DNA from: Bdellovibrionales bacterium
Lineage (GTDB): Bacteria > Bdellovibrionota > Bdellovibrionia > Bdellovibrionales > UBA1609
NCBI GenBank assembly: GCA_019695175.1
Contig: JAIBAM010000001.1
Span: 213,689-277,688 of the forward strand
Length of the DNA stretch: 64,000 nt
Direction: 5' to 3'
A program made the translations under genes and the position numbers. Below the pieces are notes generated by a model. It was not told the origin of the DNA, did not search any database, and saw only the letters and a program-made list of their open reading frames with translations. Shown here one piece after another: positions 48,937 to 58,543 of the stretch. The stretch's first letter is position 1. The number at the start of each line of letters is the position of its first letter.

Positions 48937-50562
48937 TTGAAAATTCTTATCAAGAAATTCCAGATAAAGATGTTTTTGTTTATTTATGTTTTAGTTATTT
49001 TTTATCCGCTCCTTATGCAAAAGGTGTGTGCAGAACCTTGGCTTTCTGTGCGCTATGCTCAAAACTGTGCCGCTTGCCATGCACCAGGTCGAATTAACAA
49101 ACCTGCGATCGGTAGAAGATGCACCCTTTCTTGTCAAGGTTGTCATGTAAATCCCCAGGGGGGAGGTCTTCGTAACCAATATGGAAAATGGAACCAAGAG
49201 AGGTGGTTACGGTCTTTTAGAACGCAATTTTTTAAGGATAAACCAACGCCGGCGCCACTCCAAAGACAGCCCTACTATGAACGAGTGAAGCAATTGGCCT
49301 CTCAAGCTAAGGAATTTTATGGAAATTGGCATCCTACTGAAGACATTAAAAAAGAAGGTGAAACTAATAACAGTGAATTTAGAAATGGACCTCGAGCCTC
49401 TAAAAAAGAAAAAGGTTTCAATCGGCAAACAGCAGCAAGTTCTTCAGGCTTGGGAGTCACTAAATCGGCTCTTAGTAAGGAAGCTCCTTCTATAAAGTGG
49501 ATTAAGGAAGTAGCAGTTCCTAATCGATACTTCGATAAAGACTCTTACTCTGAATGGCGTGCCGTCGTAGCCAGTGAAAGTGATTTTGTATCGACTCTAC
49601 CTAAGGATGATCCCTATCGATTAGAACGATCAGAAAGTATTACAGCTGGCGGTGATTTTAGATACTTTGTTATGAAGGCGGATGATTCGGAACTTTTAGG
49701 TGGAAAAAGTACTCGTACATGGTTTATGGGGGCTGATTTGGGTGCGAGGCTTCGTCCCACACGATATCACCAATTTTCGACCGTGGTGGAAGCACGGTTC
49801 TTAAATGCACCTTCGAATCAAGACCCTGAAGATGGATTTACTTCGGGCGCATTTGCCAAATCAGCTTATTTGCTAATGGATGACTTAGCCTACAACTCCT
49901 TCATTCAGGTGGGCCTTTATAGACCCATGTTTGGCTTGTATGATGTTGACCATGATACCATAGCCAATAGAGTGAGTGGGCTCACTCAACGAGCCGTATT
50001 TAAAGGGGTTGCGGTCGGAACTGCACCCAATGTTCCGTTTTTGGTATTAAATTATCTTCAACCCACTAAGTTAGTGGGGACAGAAAATGAGGCTTCAAAA
50101 GGGTTGGTGGCTACAACCGGATTAAGATTTGTGACCTTAGGAGCTTCTGCAGCACTTTCTTATTGGGATACTGAATATAACTCTTCATCTACGGTGAGTC
50201 GCAAAAGAAAAATGTATTCCTTGACGGGTGGACTGACTTACAAAGATTTTTTAGTGAATTTGGAACTTTTACGTGCACAGATATCCATTTCAGATGGTTC
50301 ACTTAATGCTGGAACCGTAGTCACACTACAAAGTAAATATCGAATTTGGCGTGAGAATTACATCGTGGCAAATACAGCTTATTCCAATGTTGCTACAGAT
50401 TTAACTCAAGGCAAAGGGAGCGAGTACTCTGTGGGAGTAAAGTCATTTTTGATGTCGAACTTAGAGGTTGAAGGGCTTTTTGTAGTTCGAAAACGTGATG
50501 AAAGCCCCATTGTTAAAACCGATTACAATCTCATTCAATTGCAAGCCCACACCTTTTTTTAA
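48937..50562 (+). CDS. Di-heme cytochrome c domain fused to a predicted outer-membrane beta-barrel
   Basis: From TTG 48937 (GGAAGG 7 bases upstream) the product has 541 residues; ATG 48916 is an alternative without a ribosome site. A signal peptide (to ~VCA, residue 32) leads to a compact heme region with two CxxCH motifs, CAACH (44-48) and CQGCH (66-70), plus Cys62. NPQGGGLRNQYGKW and a charged linker (~100-190) follow. The remaining ~340 residues read as alternating amphipathic strands (for example FLVLNYLQPTKLVG, GLRFVTLGASAALSYWD) and end in HTFF with a terminal Phe. This is the layout of Cyc2-type cytochrome-porin fusions, which carry electrons across the outer membrane, but with two hemes. 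Sequence homology to Cyc2 is not established. Confidence 0.7.
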   Translation: MKILIKKFQIKMFLFIYVLVIFYPLLMQKVCAEPWLSVRYAQNCAACHAPGRINKPAIGRRCTLSCQGCHVNPQGGGLRNQYGKWNQERWLRSFRTQFFKDKPTPAPLQRQPYYERVKQLASQAKEFYGNWHPTEDIKKEGETNNSEFRNGPRASKKEKGFNRQTAASSSGLGVTKSALSKEAPSIKWIKEVAVPNRYFDKDSYSEWRAVVASESDFVSTLPKDDPYRLERSESITAGGDFRYFVMKADDSELLGGKSTRTWFMGADLGARLRPTRYHQFSTVVEARFLNAPSNQDPEDGFTSGAFAKSAYLLMDDLAYNSFIQVGLYRPMFGLYDVDHDTIANRVSGLTQRAVFKGVAVGTAPNVPFLVLNYLQPTKLVGTENEASKGLVATTGLRFVTLGASAALSYWDTEYNSSSTVSRKRKMYSLTGGLTYKDFLVNLELLRAQISISDGSLNAGTVVTLQSKYRIWRENYIVANTAYSNVATDLTQGKGSEYSVGVKSFLMSNLEVEGLFVVRKRDESPIVKTDYNLIQLQAHTFF

Positions 50563-50572
50563 AAAGGTGTGG
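50547..50572. terminator. Bidirectional terminator containing both convergent stop codons
   Basis: CCACACCTTTTT (50547-50558) pairs perfectly with AAAAAGGTGTGG (50561-50572). The stop of the cytochrome gene (50560-50562) and that of the M16 protease gene (50559-50561) overlap at the hairpin tip. A/T tracts inside the stem can act as the U-run for each direction. Confidence 0.65.
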
Positions 50573-53183
50573 TGGGGCCAACGGCGGAGATGATTTCAGG
50601 TTGGGAAAATATTTTTTGTGCTAGAGACTGGATGTTATCACTGCTTACAGCTTGAATTCTGTGGGCAAACTTGTGAGTCTCTATTTCATCCAAACCGTAG
50701 ATTTCATCAAATAAAATCAAACTATTGATGCTTGAGTTTTTTTGTAAATCGATGTCGTGCCTTCCAATAAGATATTTTTTTGAACGTTCTATTTCATGGG
50801 AACTGACACGTTCATTTTTTAATTTTTCAAACTGTTCTTTTAGCATCGCTATGGCTTTTTTTCCCTTGTCTGGACTGCACCCGATATAGGCTCCAAAATA
50901 TCCGGTCTCTAGACCTTCAAGTCTTAGAGGTGCCACAGAGTATGCCAGAGAGGCTTTGTCACGTAACTCTAAAAAGAGTCGACCCCCTTGGCCTGACAAT
51001 AATGATTCTAAAACATACAAGGTATATTTATCTGGAGAGGAAAGTGTTAAACCACGGTACCCAATAACAATATGGGTTTGCTCTTTTTGTGTAAAAGAAA
51101 AATGTTCTAATTTTTGTTTAATAACTTCTGGAGGTATGGTTTTAAGTAATTTTTCGCCATGGGGAAGTTTTTGGAGGAGTTCTTCAAGATAGTTTTTTGT
51201 CTCTTCTAAATTAAAATGGCCTGTAATAGAGAGCACCAAGTTTTGAGAGGTTCTTATTTGATGATGATATTTTTCTAGGTGTGTGGGGGAAATCTGAGTC
51301 AAGGTCTCTTTGCTGCCTAAAGGATCTCGTCCATAGGGGTGATCTCCAAATATTTTGGCATTAAAATTTAAAATGGCTTTTTGAACGGGATTGTCATCAC
51401 GAAGTTGAATTTGTTCAAGCATCTGAACTTTTTCCCGTTCAACGATATCTTTTTGAAAAATATTATGGAGTAGGACTTCACTAAAAATATCTAGAATTGG
51501 TTTCAGATAAGGGTTTAGAGTGGTGAGAGAAAGTCCTAAAGAGTTTTTTCCGCTGAAAGAGGATAAAGAACTGGCAATTCGGTCCAAACCATCCATAATT
51601 TCGTTTTCTTTATGAAATTGGGTTGCTGAAACCCAAGTGCGACTCAAAAGCTCTGAAATCCCAAGGGAAGGTTTATTTTCAAGTCGAGAACCACCTAAGA
51701 GGGCCAATTTAAGATTGACCACAGGGGTATCATAATTTGGCCTTAAAAGAAGAGTGGCTCCATTTTTCAGTAAAAAACGATGGGTCATGTTTTCATCCGA
51801 GGACTTTACCTCAGAGGGTTTCGAAAAACCCTTTTGCTTTGATTTTTTATTTTTGGCTACGAACAGTGATTTTCTTATTTTTGCAGATTGAGAATAATTT
51901 GGCTTAAAATGATAAGCCCAACTTCGGATGTCTTTTATTGAAGAGGGGTTACAAGACTCTCCCATGAGAGCGCATACAATCATTCTATCTTTTTTAAAAT
52001 ATTTTTTAAAAACGGAGAGCAAATCACTTTGTTTTATTTTATTAACTTGCTTGAGGTATTTTTCAAAATACTGATAATCCCCAAATAAAAACTCAAAATG
52101 TCCAAAGACTCTGGTTTGTCCTTCTACCGTTTCTAAACTGTAAAACTGTTCACTTTGCAAATTGGTGAGAGCTTTACTTAATTCCTCTTCATCGGGGGGT
52201 TGCTTTATGAAACGATCCAATTCCAGTTCTATTTCTTTAAGGGCAACGCTAAAGTCTTGGTTAGAAAGTGTCATTGCAATTGAAATAAACCCCGGATCTT
52301 GAGCTGCGAAAAGGCTGCTTCCAATTTGATGAACCAAGGCCTTTTCAAGATGTAATTTTTGGTTAAGACGGGAACTTTCACCTTGTCCTAAAATAATATT
52401 TAAAACATCCAGAGCGACAATATCACGATGACTTACTTTTGGTGTGGGCCAAGATAAGAACAGGAAGTTTTCTTTAAAGGGGGATTCTTTGATAACAACT
52501 TTTTGACGTTGAAGGAGTTGTTCTTTAATGCGTTTTTTGTTGTTTTTGGGACCCTTTTTAAAGGTTGAAAATTTTGTAGCTATTAATGGTTTGATTTCTG
52601 CAACTTCAATGTCGCCTACAATGAATAGAGTCATGTTTTGGGCATTGTATTTTTTATGAAAGTAATTTCGAATTGTTTCCACGCCAACATTTCGAATGAT
52701 TTCTTCGTAGCCGATCACGGGTTTACCGTAGGGGTGACTTTTAAAAATAGAAGAAAACAATAACTGATGGGCCTGTCGATGGGAACTGTCCAATCCCCTT
52801 TTTATTTCTTCAAGAACGACTTCTCTTTCTCGATTCACTTCTTCGGGATCAAAAGTAGGATTTCCCATCATTTCAGCTATAATGTCTAAACCAGTAGATA
52901 AATATTGTTTTGATAAAGTGACATAAAAAACGGTTTGGTCAAATGAGGTGTAGGCGTTAATTTCTCCACCGGAGGCTTCAATAGTTTTAGCAATTTCACC
53001 AACCTTATATTTTTGAGTTCCTTTAAAAACCAAATGCTCAATAAAATGACTTATTCCACGCACTTTTTCTGGTTCATCGGCGCTTCCGGTTCTGACCCAC
53101 ATTTGAATAGTGACAACAGGTGATTTATGACTTTCTGAAAGGAGCACTGTGAGTCCATTTTTTAATTTATATTTTTTATTCAT
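50559..53183 (-). CDS. M16-family zinc metalloprotease (two-domain, pitrilysin/PqqL-like)
   Basis: The 874-residue protein has two M16 units. The first has the inverted zinc motif HFIEH (46-50) with the third ligand expected in REVVLEEIKRG (~125), so it is catalytic. The second half (from ~470) lacks HxxEH and has ELLSRTW at that place, as expected for the inactive partner domain. No signal peptide is evident, so the location is probably cytoplasmic unless exported by another route. Length and fused halves resemble long M16B/pitrilysin-type peptidases, which cut peptides. It is convergent with the cytochrome fusion and divergent from hemW. Confidence 0.9.
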   Translation of the reverse strand: MNKKYKLKNGLTVLLSESHKSPVVTIQMWVRTGSADEPEKVRGISHFIEHLVFKGTQKYKVGEIAKTIEASGGEINAYTSFDQTVFYVTLSKQYLSTGLDIIAEMMGNPTFDPEEVNREREVVLEEIKRGLDSSHRQAHQLLFSSIFKSHPYGKPVIGYEEIIRNVGVETIRNYFHKKYNAQNMTLFIVGDIEVAEIKPLIATKFSTFKKGPKNNKKRIKEQLLQRQKVVIKESPFKENFLFLSWPTPKVSHRDIVALDVLNIILGQGESSRLNQKLHLEKALVHQIGSSLFAAQDPGFISIAMTLSNQDFSVALKEIELELDRFIKQPPDEEELSKALTNLQSEQFYSLETVEGQTRVFGHFEFLFGDYQYFEKYLKQVNKIKQSDLLSVFKKYFKKDRMIVCALMGESCNPSSIKDIRSWAYHFKPNYSQSAKIRKSLFVAKNKKSKQKGFSKPSEVKSSDENMTHRFLLKNGATLLLRPNYDTPVVNLKLALLGGSRLENKPSLGISELLSRTWVSATQFHKENEIMDGLDRIASSLSSFSGKNSLGLSLTTLNPYLKPILDIFSEVLLHNIFQKDIVEREKVQMLEQIQLRDDNPVQKAILNFNAKIFGDHPYGRDPLGSKETLTQISPTHLEKYHHQIRTSQNLVLSITGHFNLEETKNYLEELLQKLPHGEKLLKTIPPEVIKQKLEHFSFTQKEQTHIVIGYRGLTLSSPDKYTLYVLESLLSGQGGRLFLELRDKASLAYSVAPLRLEGLETGYFGAYIGCSPDKGKKAIAMLKEQFEKLKNERVSSHEIERSKKYLIGRHDIDLQKNSSINSLILFDEIYGLDEIETHKFAHRIQAVSSDNIQSLAQKIFSQPEIISAVGPTTPF

Positions 53184-53304
53184 GATTCCCTCGAGATAAT
53201 TTGAAAGAACTTTATAATTTAAAAGAACTTTGGTTCGGTACTGGAAAATTTTCCTGAGACGTAGTACAGAGGTTCAATGATAATATTAAAGCTCGAGCTG
53301 TGAA

Positions 53305-54495
53305 ATGAGTCTAGCCATTTATATCCATATTCCTTATTGTCTCCAACGTTGTCGGTATTGTGATTTTACCACATTTGAACAAGACCAAATAATGCCATTT
53401 GAGAAATACATTAAACTCCTGTGTCGAGAAATTCGCTCTCGGCACTTTGTTGTTCCCAGTCACAAAGTAAAATCGATTTATTTTGGCGGGGGGACGCCGA
53501 GTATATTACCGGCGAGCGCTCTAAAGACTTTATTAAGAGAACTTAGAGATGTGGGGTTTCAATGGAGTTCCGCTGCAGAAATCACTGTTGAAATAAATCC
53601 GGCCACAGTCACACCAGATAAGATGATGCAATATTTGGAAGATGGAGTGAATCGGTTCAGTGTGGGGGCACAAACTTTTTCTGATGAGTTACTAAAAATT
53701 TGTGGTCGACGCCATACGGCCCAAGACACTAGAAATACTTTAAAACTGTTGCATGAAAATAGGGTTAATTACTCCTTTGATCTGCTTTTTGCTCTTCCAG
53801 GTCAAACCTTAAAAGACTTGGAGGATGATTTATTAGAAGTTCAAGAGTACTCACCAAATCACTTAAGTGCGTATTGTTTGACCGTCCCAGAAACTCACCC
53901 CATGGCCTTTGGTCGAGCTCCTGAGGATGAACAAGTGGAGATGTTTCGCCTCATTGAGCAGCAGTTGCTATTTACCGGACTTCATAAGTATGAAATTTCC
54001 AACTTTGCTAAACCTGGTTATGAGTCCCAGCACAATTTAACCTATTGGAATGATCAACCTTATTGGGGAATTGGCTTAAGTTCTCACTCTTATTTTTTAA
54101 GTCCACCTTTTGGGGTTCGTTTTTGGAATCCTAAGGACTTTGTTAACTATGAACAGCAGTTAAACTTTTATGATGAATTTAATTCTGCTCTCAACGAGAA
54201 AAGACCTTTCTTTTTTCAAGAAAACCAAATTCCTAAGGATCAGCAAGAATGGTTAAATCAATGGGAATCAGCCACTGACTTTTGTCACATGTTTATGCGC
54301 ACCAAAAAGGGATTAAATTTAGAGGATTTTCAAAAAAAATTTGGTCAGGCATTGACCTGTATGCTTAATGAAAGAGTCGGCAAACTTGAACAGTTGTCTT
54401 TGGTAGAAAAAAAGGATCATTTGGTAAGTTTGACTCCTGAGGGAGAGCTACTAAGTAATCAGGTTTTCGCAAAATTACACTTCTTTGAATCTTGA
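53305..54495 (+). CDS. hemW: Radical SAM heme chaperone HemW
   Basis: HemW binds heme and inserts it into target proteins such as respiratory enzymes; it was long annotated as coproporphyrinogen oxidase. The 396-residue protein starts directly with the radical SAM site CLQRCRYCDF (Cys12, 16, 19), followed by Phe, not the extra Cys of true HemN, and lacks HemN's N-terminal extension. FGGGTPSILP and SVGAQTFSDELLKICGR are further family blocks. Heme delivery fits a genome region with Sdh cytochrome b and a di-heme protein, but a direct link is inference. Confidence 0.9.
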   Translation: MSLAIYIHIPYCLQRCRYCDFTTFEQDQIMPFEKYIKLLCREIRSRHFVVPSHKVKSIYFGGGTPSILPASALKTLLRELRDVGFQWSSAAEITVEINPATVTPDKMMQYLEDGVNRFSVGAQTFSDELLKICGRRHTAQDTRNTLKLLHENRVNYSFDLLFALPGQTLKDLEDDLLEVQEYSPNHLSAYCLTVPETHPMAFGRAPEDEQVEMFRLIEQQLLFTGLHKYEISNFAKPGYESQHNLTYWNDQPYWGIGLSSHSYFLSPPFGVRFWNPKDFVNYEQQLNFYDEFNSALNEKRPFFFQENQIPKDQQEWLNQWESATDFCHMFMRTKKGLNLEDFQKKFGQALTCMLNERVGKLEQLSLVEKKDHLVSLTPEGELLSNQVFAKLHFFES

Positions 54496-54524
54496 CCCGC
54501 CCTCATATTGAACACAATATGAGG
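54492..54524 (+). promoter_or_regulatory. Candidate grpE-dnaJ promoter overlapped by a perfect inverted repeat
   Basis: -35 TTGACC (54492-54497), 17-base spacer, -10 CAATAT (54515-54520). The arms CCTCATATTG (54501-54510) and CAATATGAGG (54515-54524) around AACA cover the spacer and the -10. That is where a repressor would sit. It differs from the CIRCE element of HrcA. It could alternatively be a hemW terminator, but no T-run follows. Confidence 0.5.
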
Positions 54525-54564
54525 CAAAATTCTCATAAATAATGCTGATCTGTTAGGAGATACA

Positions 54565-55209
54565 ATGAACGATAATAAAAATGGTAAAACAAATCACGAG
54601 GACAACACGGACCAGGATGGATCTTATTTACATACTGATTTGAAAAGTGAAGAAAATGAGGGCTATAATAAGGAGACAGAAATAAGTTCGGCAAAAAATG
54701 AATCAAAACAAGAAGATGATTTCATGGTCGCAAAAGCAAAAAAAGACAGTGCTGAAGAAGTGAATAAGCTGAAGAACGATTTGCTTTATTTAGGGGCAGA
54801 GTTTGAGAACTATAAAAGACATGCGATCCGGGAACGATCTGAAATGATTAAATACGCCGGTGAAAAGCTCATTAGAGAACTGTTAGATATTACAGATAAC
54901 TTTGAAAGGGCTTTGTCCATGAAAGTGACTGAAGAAAATTGGCAGTCCTTTTGTGAAGGAGTGAATTTAATTAACAAGGAGTTCAAAACTCTGCTCACTA
55001 AGTTTGGAGTTGTTGAATTAAACCCCTTAGGTCAAGCTTTTGATCCTTCTTCTCACGAAGCTCTCACAAGTGAGGAAACCGATAAAGTGGCTCCTGGAGC
55101 GGTGAGTCGGGTATTCAAAAAGGCCTATAAATATCACGATAGATTGTTGCGTCCGGCCCAAGTGGTTGTAGCAAAAGCTCCTTCATCAAAGGCTGAGTTG
55201 GAGGAATAA
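54565..55209 (+). CDS. grpE: Nucleotide exchange factor GrpE
   Basis: GrpE releases ADP from DnaK. The 214-residue protein has an acidic, low-complexity head (~1-65), a long coiled coil (EVNKLKNDLLYLGAEFENYK then RHAIRERSEMIKYAGEKLIR), and a C-terminal beta-wing. The wing has GVVELNPLGQAFDPSSHEAL and APGAVSRVFKKAYKYHDRLL. AGGAG precedes ATG 54565. It is followed three bases later by a DnaJ-type gene; no dnaK is in the window. Confidence 0.95.
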   Translation: MNDNKNGKTNHEDNTDQDGSYLHTDLKSEENEGYNKETEISSAKNESKQEDDFMVAKAKKDSAEEVNKLKNDLLYLGAEFENYKRHAIRERSEMIKYAGEKLIRELLDITDNFERALSMKVTEENWQSFCEGVNLINKEFKTLLTKFGVVELNPLGQAFDPSSHEALTSEETDKVAPGAVSRVFKKAYKYHDRLLRPAQVVVAKAPSSKAELEE

Positions 55210-55212
55210 ATC

Positions 55213-56232
55213 GTGGCAAAAAAAGACCTCTATGTGGTTTTAGGACTGAACCGATCCGCCACTGAGGACGAGATAAAAAAGGCCTATCGTAAATTAGCAA
55301 TGAAATTCCATCCTGATAAAAATCCTGGGGATAAATTAGCTGAAGATCGATTTAAAGAAATTACAGAAGCTTATGAAGTACTAAAGGATGCCAAGCGACG
55401 TCAGGCCTATGATCAATTTGGCTTTTCAGGTGGTCAGTCCCCGTTCCAAGGGCCTTTTGACTCTGGAGCATCTGGAGCCAAAAGAGGTTCGTCCTCTAAT
55501 CCCTTTGAAGGTTTCGGGGGTTATGGGGGAAGTTATGGTGATTACAACCCTCAAGAGGAATTTCAGGATATTTTCTCTGATTTTTTTGGTGATGCATTTA
55601 CATCTTCAGGGATGAAAAAGAAATCCAATTCCCGGAATCAAAAAGGTGCAGATCTACGTTATGCATTGCAAATTACCCTAGAGGAAGCGGCGGTTGGATG
55701 TGTTAGGGTTGTTACGTTTGTGCGTCAGAGAGGAAATAAAGAAGACGTAGCAAAACTTTCTATTAATGTTCCTGCGGGTGTTAAATCAGGGCAAAGGCTT
55801 AAATTGAAAGGGGAAGGAGATTTTCCTGAAGGATTCCGATCTCCTGGCGATCTCTATGTCATTGTTAATTTCCAAGAGCACAGTTTATTTCGAAGACAAG
55901 AAAATGATGTTTATTTAGAGGTGCCCCTCTCATTTGTGGACGCTATTTTGGGGACTACTGTTGAGATTCCAACTTTGACCGGGAAAGCTTCACTCGTTAT
56001 CCCTCAAGGAACACACCCGGGACAAATTTTTCGTTTGAAAAATAAAGGTTTTCCAGATGTGGCAAATCGATCCCATGGAGACATGCTGGCAAGAGTTATA
56101 ATTGATATACCTAAAGAGTTAACTGAGGATGAAAAGAGACAGATTCAAAAGTTGGGATACATGAATGAGAAGACACCATTAGTGATAGAATTTAAAGAAA
56201 AAGTGCGACGCCTTATGAGGTCAAAATCATGA
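55213..56232 (+). CDS. DnaJ/CbpA-type co-chaperone (no zinc finger)
   Basis: A J-domain protein that stimulates DnaK. The 339-residue product has the J-domain with HPD ([12 protein letters not shown], ~residues 31-42) and a Gly/Phe-rich linker (~75-135: [13 protein letters not shown]). Two beta-sandwich substrate-binding domains follow ([14 protein letters not shown] and [15 protein letters not shown]). There are no CxxCxGxG repeats, so this is the class-B (CbpA/DnaJ2) form. Start is GTG 55213 with GGAGG 9 bases upstream. It overlaps the next lipoprotein gene by 4 bases. Confidence 0.92.
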   Translation: MAKKDLYVVLGLNRSATEDEIKKAYRKLAMKFHPDKNPGDKLAEDRFKEITEAYEVLKDAKRRQAYDQFGFSGGQSPFQGPFDSGASGAKRGSSSNPFEGFGGYGGSYGDYNPQEEFQDIFSDFFGDAFTSSGMKKKSNSRNQKGADLRYALQITLEEAAVGCVRVVTFVRQRGNKEDVAKLSINVPAGVKSGQRLKLKGEGDFPEGFRSPGDLYVIVNFQEHSLFRRQENDVYLEVPLSFVDAILGTTVEIPTLTGKASLVIPQGTHPGQIFRLKNKGFPDVANRSHGDMLARVIIDIPKELTEDEKRQIQKLGYMNEKTPLVIEFKEKVRRLMRSKS

Positions 56233-58211
56233 CAAAAAAAAACCTAATGCTCGTGTGGGCTCTTGGCCTTATTGCTGCCATCATAAGTGGTTGTTCTTCT
56301 GTGGTAACTCGTAAAGTGAACGTGCAACCGGCAAGCACAAAAGCCCGTGAAGAATGGAACCAATTGCAGGTTTTAGTTGCCTCAGGCAACGAGCGTCACA
56401 CGCTCTCTCGATTAAAGAAATTTGTTGGTACTTATCCAGGAACAGACTTGGCTTATGATGCTCAAATGACTCTAGGGAAGATCTATTATAAAAACAAAGA
56501 TTATTTGTCTGCCTACAATTCCTTTAGGGAGCTTTTTAATGCGAGATCATTAAACGCCTCTGAAAGTGACCCCTTGCTCTGGGGTGCAAAGTCTTTGTAT
56601 CGATTAGGTCGGCTCGATGAATCTTTAATTTTAACCACAAAAATACTGCAATCTTCTGGGCTTTCAGATCCGATGAGGTTGGAATGCTATAAGGTAAGGT
56701 ATACAATCTTGAATGATTTGTCAGATCGATTGGAGGCCTTACGAACTTTAGTTTACTTGGGAGAAAAAGATCCTGAAACAAAATCCAGAGAAAGTTACCG
56801 TGTTCGAGCATTTGATTTTGTTGAGTCAAAATTATCAGATAAAGAGTTGGAAACTGTCGCTGGACAGGATGAATTTAGTTTTGTCCGGAAGATGGCTTTA
56901 TACAAATTGGGAGTTCATCTCTTCGAACAAAGAGATTTTGTTAGAGCTAGGGAAGTTTTGTCGCAATTAACTGAATCTGATTTGAATGCTGATCTGAGCC
57001 AACAAGTTAAAAATTATTTAACTCAAATTGACTCCCGTAGGGAGGTGGATTCCAAAACTATTGGTGTGGTTTTACCACTCACTGGGAAATACTCAGTTAT
57101 TGCACAAAAAACATTAAGAGGCTTGCAGTTAGGATTGGGAATCTATGGCCCCCGTCCCTCAGATTTAAAATTAGCTGTCGCCGATAGTGAAGGGACTCCT
57201 GATGGGGCTCGACGAGCTGTGGAAAGACTGGTTACTGAAGATCATGTTATTGGAATTGTGGGAAGTCTGTTAAGCAAGACTGCAGCGGTCGTTGCCACCA
57301 AAGCAGATGAACTAGGTGTTCCATCTATCGGACTATCACAAAAAGCAGGATTGACAGAGGTGGGTGAAACAGTTTTCCGAAATTCATTAACTAGTGAAGA
57401 TCAGGTTCGGCATATCGTAAAGGTGGCCATGGAAGAAATGGGAATGAAAAGTTTTGCGATTCTGTTTCCAAATGATTCCTATGGAGTTGAGTACACAAAT
57501 TTATTCTGGAACGAAGTCGTATCGCGAGGGGGGGTTATTACTGCGGCCCAACCCTACAATCCCAATGAAAATGATTACAGCGGACCGATTCAGCGTCTCG
57601 TAGGAAAGTATTATGTGGAAGATAGGGTTAGAGAATATAAAACGAGATTAACGGAATGGTACAAGCAACAAAAAAAATTGAATGCCCGCCACAAACCGCC
57701 AGATGATTTGTTGCCACCCATCGTAAATTTTGAAGGAATTTTTATCCCAGATGGTTTGAAGGCATTAAACCAAATTGCACCTACACTAGCTTTTTACGAT
57801 GTCAAAAATGTAAAATTATTAGGTACTAGTTTGTGGAATAGTGAAGAGTTGGCTCAGAGATGCGATCGTCATGTAGATGGCGCCATTTTTATGGACAGTT
57901 TTTTAAATGAAGACTCAAAATTCACTACATCTGTTTTTTATAAGGAGTTTCAAACTTCCTTTGGTGAAATGCCGGGCCCTTTCGAAGTGCAGTCCTATGA
58001 CACTGGACTTATTTTAAGACAAATTTTAGTTTCTGGAACAAAAACCCGGACTGACTTACTGGAAAAACTTCGTCAAGTTAAAGATTTTCCAGGCGCGCTA
58101 AATAAATTAAATTTATCAAATGAAAGAGAGTTTTCTCGACCTCGAGTGACCCTTACCATCAATAAAGGTAAAATTCTTCGTTATGAGGACGCAAAATCAA
58201 CTAATCTTTAA
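56229..58211 (+). CDS. LpoA/LppC-like lipoprotein: TPR plus type-1 periplasmic-binding domain
   Basis: A 660-residue protein with a lipoprotein signal ([17 protein letters not shown]). TPR-like helices follow ([20 protein letters not shown], ~80-270). From ~277 ([20 protein letters not shown]) it has a branched-chain-amino-acid-type periplasmic-binding fold. This layout matches LpoA/penicillin-binding-protein activators, outer-membrane lipoproteins that stimulate peptidoglycan synthases; an ABC-transporter-like ligand sensor is the alternative. The overlap with dnaJ suggests co-translation in a grpE-dnaJ-lipoprotein operon, an uncommon grouping. A terminator follows. Confidence 0.8.
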   Translation: MTKKNLMLVWALGLIAAIISGCSSVVTRKVNVQPASTKAREEWNQLQVLVASGNERHTLSRLKKFVGTYPGTDLAYDAQMTLGKIYYKNKDYLSAYNSFRELFNARSLNASESDPLLWGAKSLYRLGRLDESLILTTKILQSSGLSDPMRLECYKVRYTILNDLSDRLEALRTLVYLGEKDPETKSRESYRVRAFDFVESKLSDKELETVAGQDEFSFVRKMALYKLGVHLFEQRDFVRAREVLSQLTESDLNADLSQQVKNYLTQIDSRREVDSKTIGVVLPLTGKYSVIAQKTLRGLQLGLGIYGPRPSDLKLAVADSEGTPDGARRAVERLVTEDHVIGIVGSLLSKTAAVVATKADELGVPSIGLSQKAGLTEVGETVFRNSLTSEDQVRHIVKVAMEEMGMKSFAILFPNDSYGVEYTNLFWNEVVSRGGVITAAQPYNPNENDYSGPIQRLVGKYYVEDRVREYKTRLTEWYKQQKKLNARHKPPDDLLPPIVNFEGIFIPDGLKALNQIAPTLAFYDVKNVKLLGTSLWNSEELAQRCDRHVDGAIFMDSFLNEDSKFTTSVFYKEFQTSFGEMPGPFEVQSYDTGLILRQILVSGTKTRTDLLEKLRQVKDFPGALNKLNLSNEREFSRPRVTLTINKGKILRYEDAKSTNL

Positions 58212-58214
58212 AAG

Positions 58215-58270
58215 AAGATTAAAAAACTAAAGCCATTTTTAAAATTGGTTTTTTAATCTTATTTTCTCTT
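58215..58270 (+). terminator. Terminator after the LpoA-like gene
   Basis: AAGATTAAAAAAC (58215-58227) pairs with GTTTTTTAATCTT (58248-58260). It is followed by ATTTTCT. It begins three bases after the stop codon. Confidence 0.65.
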
Positions 58271-58543
58271 GAATTGGCTTAGGGAGGTGCTGTCTTACTG
58301 AGAGGCACTCCTTTTAAACAAGCCCTTTGAGTCAGTGGAGCTAGTCCATTGTCCGGACTTTTCAAATAGATATATTAAAAATTAACTTAATTCCGGACTT
58401 TTGCGTCTTTAAACTCTTAAAGACTCTTTTTATTAAGTCCGACAAGATTTTAAGAGCATGATGCAAAGTTGCTGGAAGAGAATCAAACTTTTGCACATTG
58501 TCTTTGTGGATTATTTGTATTGATTTGTTCTTGGAGGCTTTAA
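58261..58543. promoter_or_regulatory. lon upstream region with 40-bp-spaced repeats and a hairpin
   Basis: Direct repeats TCCGGACTTTT occur at 58352-58362 and 58392-58402, exactly 40 bases apart (about four helical turns). Next, GTCTTTAA (58405-58412), loop ACTC and TTAAAGAC (58417-58424) form a hairpin followed by TCTTTTTATT. The stretch from 58212 to lon is 332 bases with no gene. I see no convincing sigma-32-type promoter. Confidence 0.4.
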
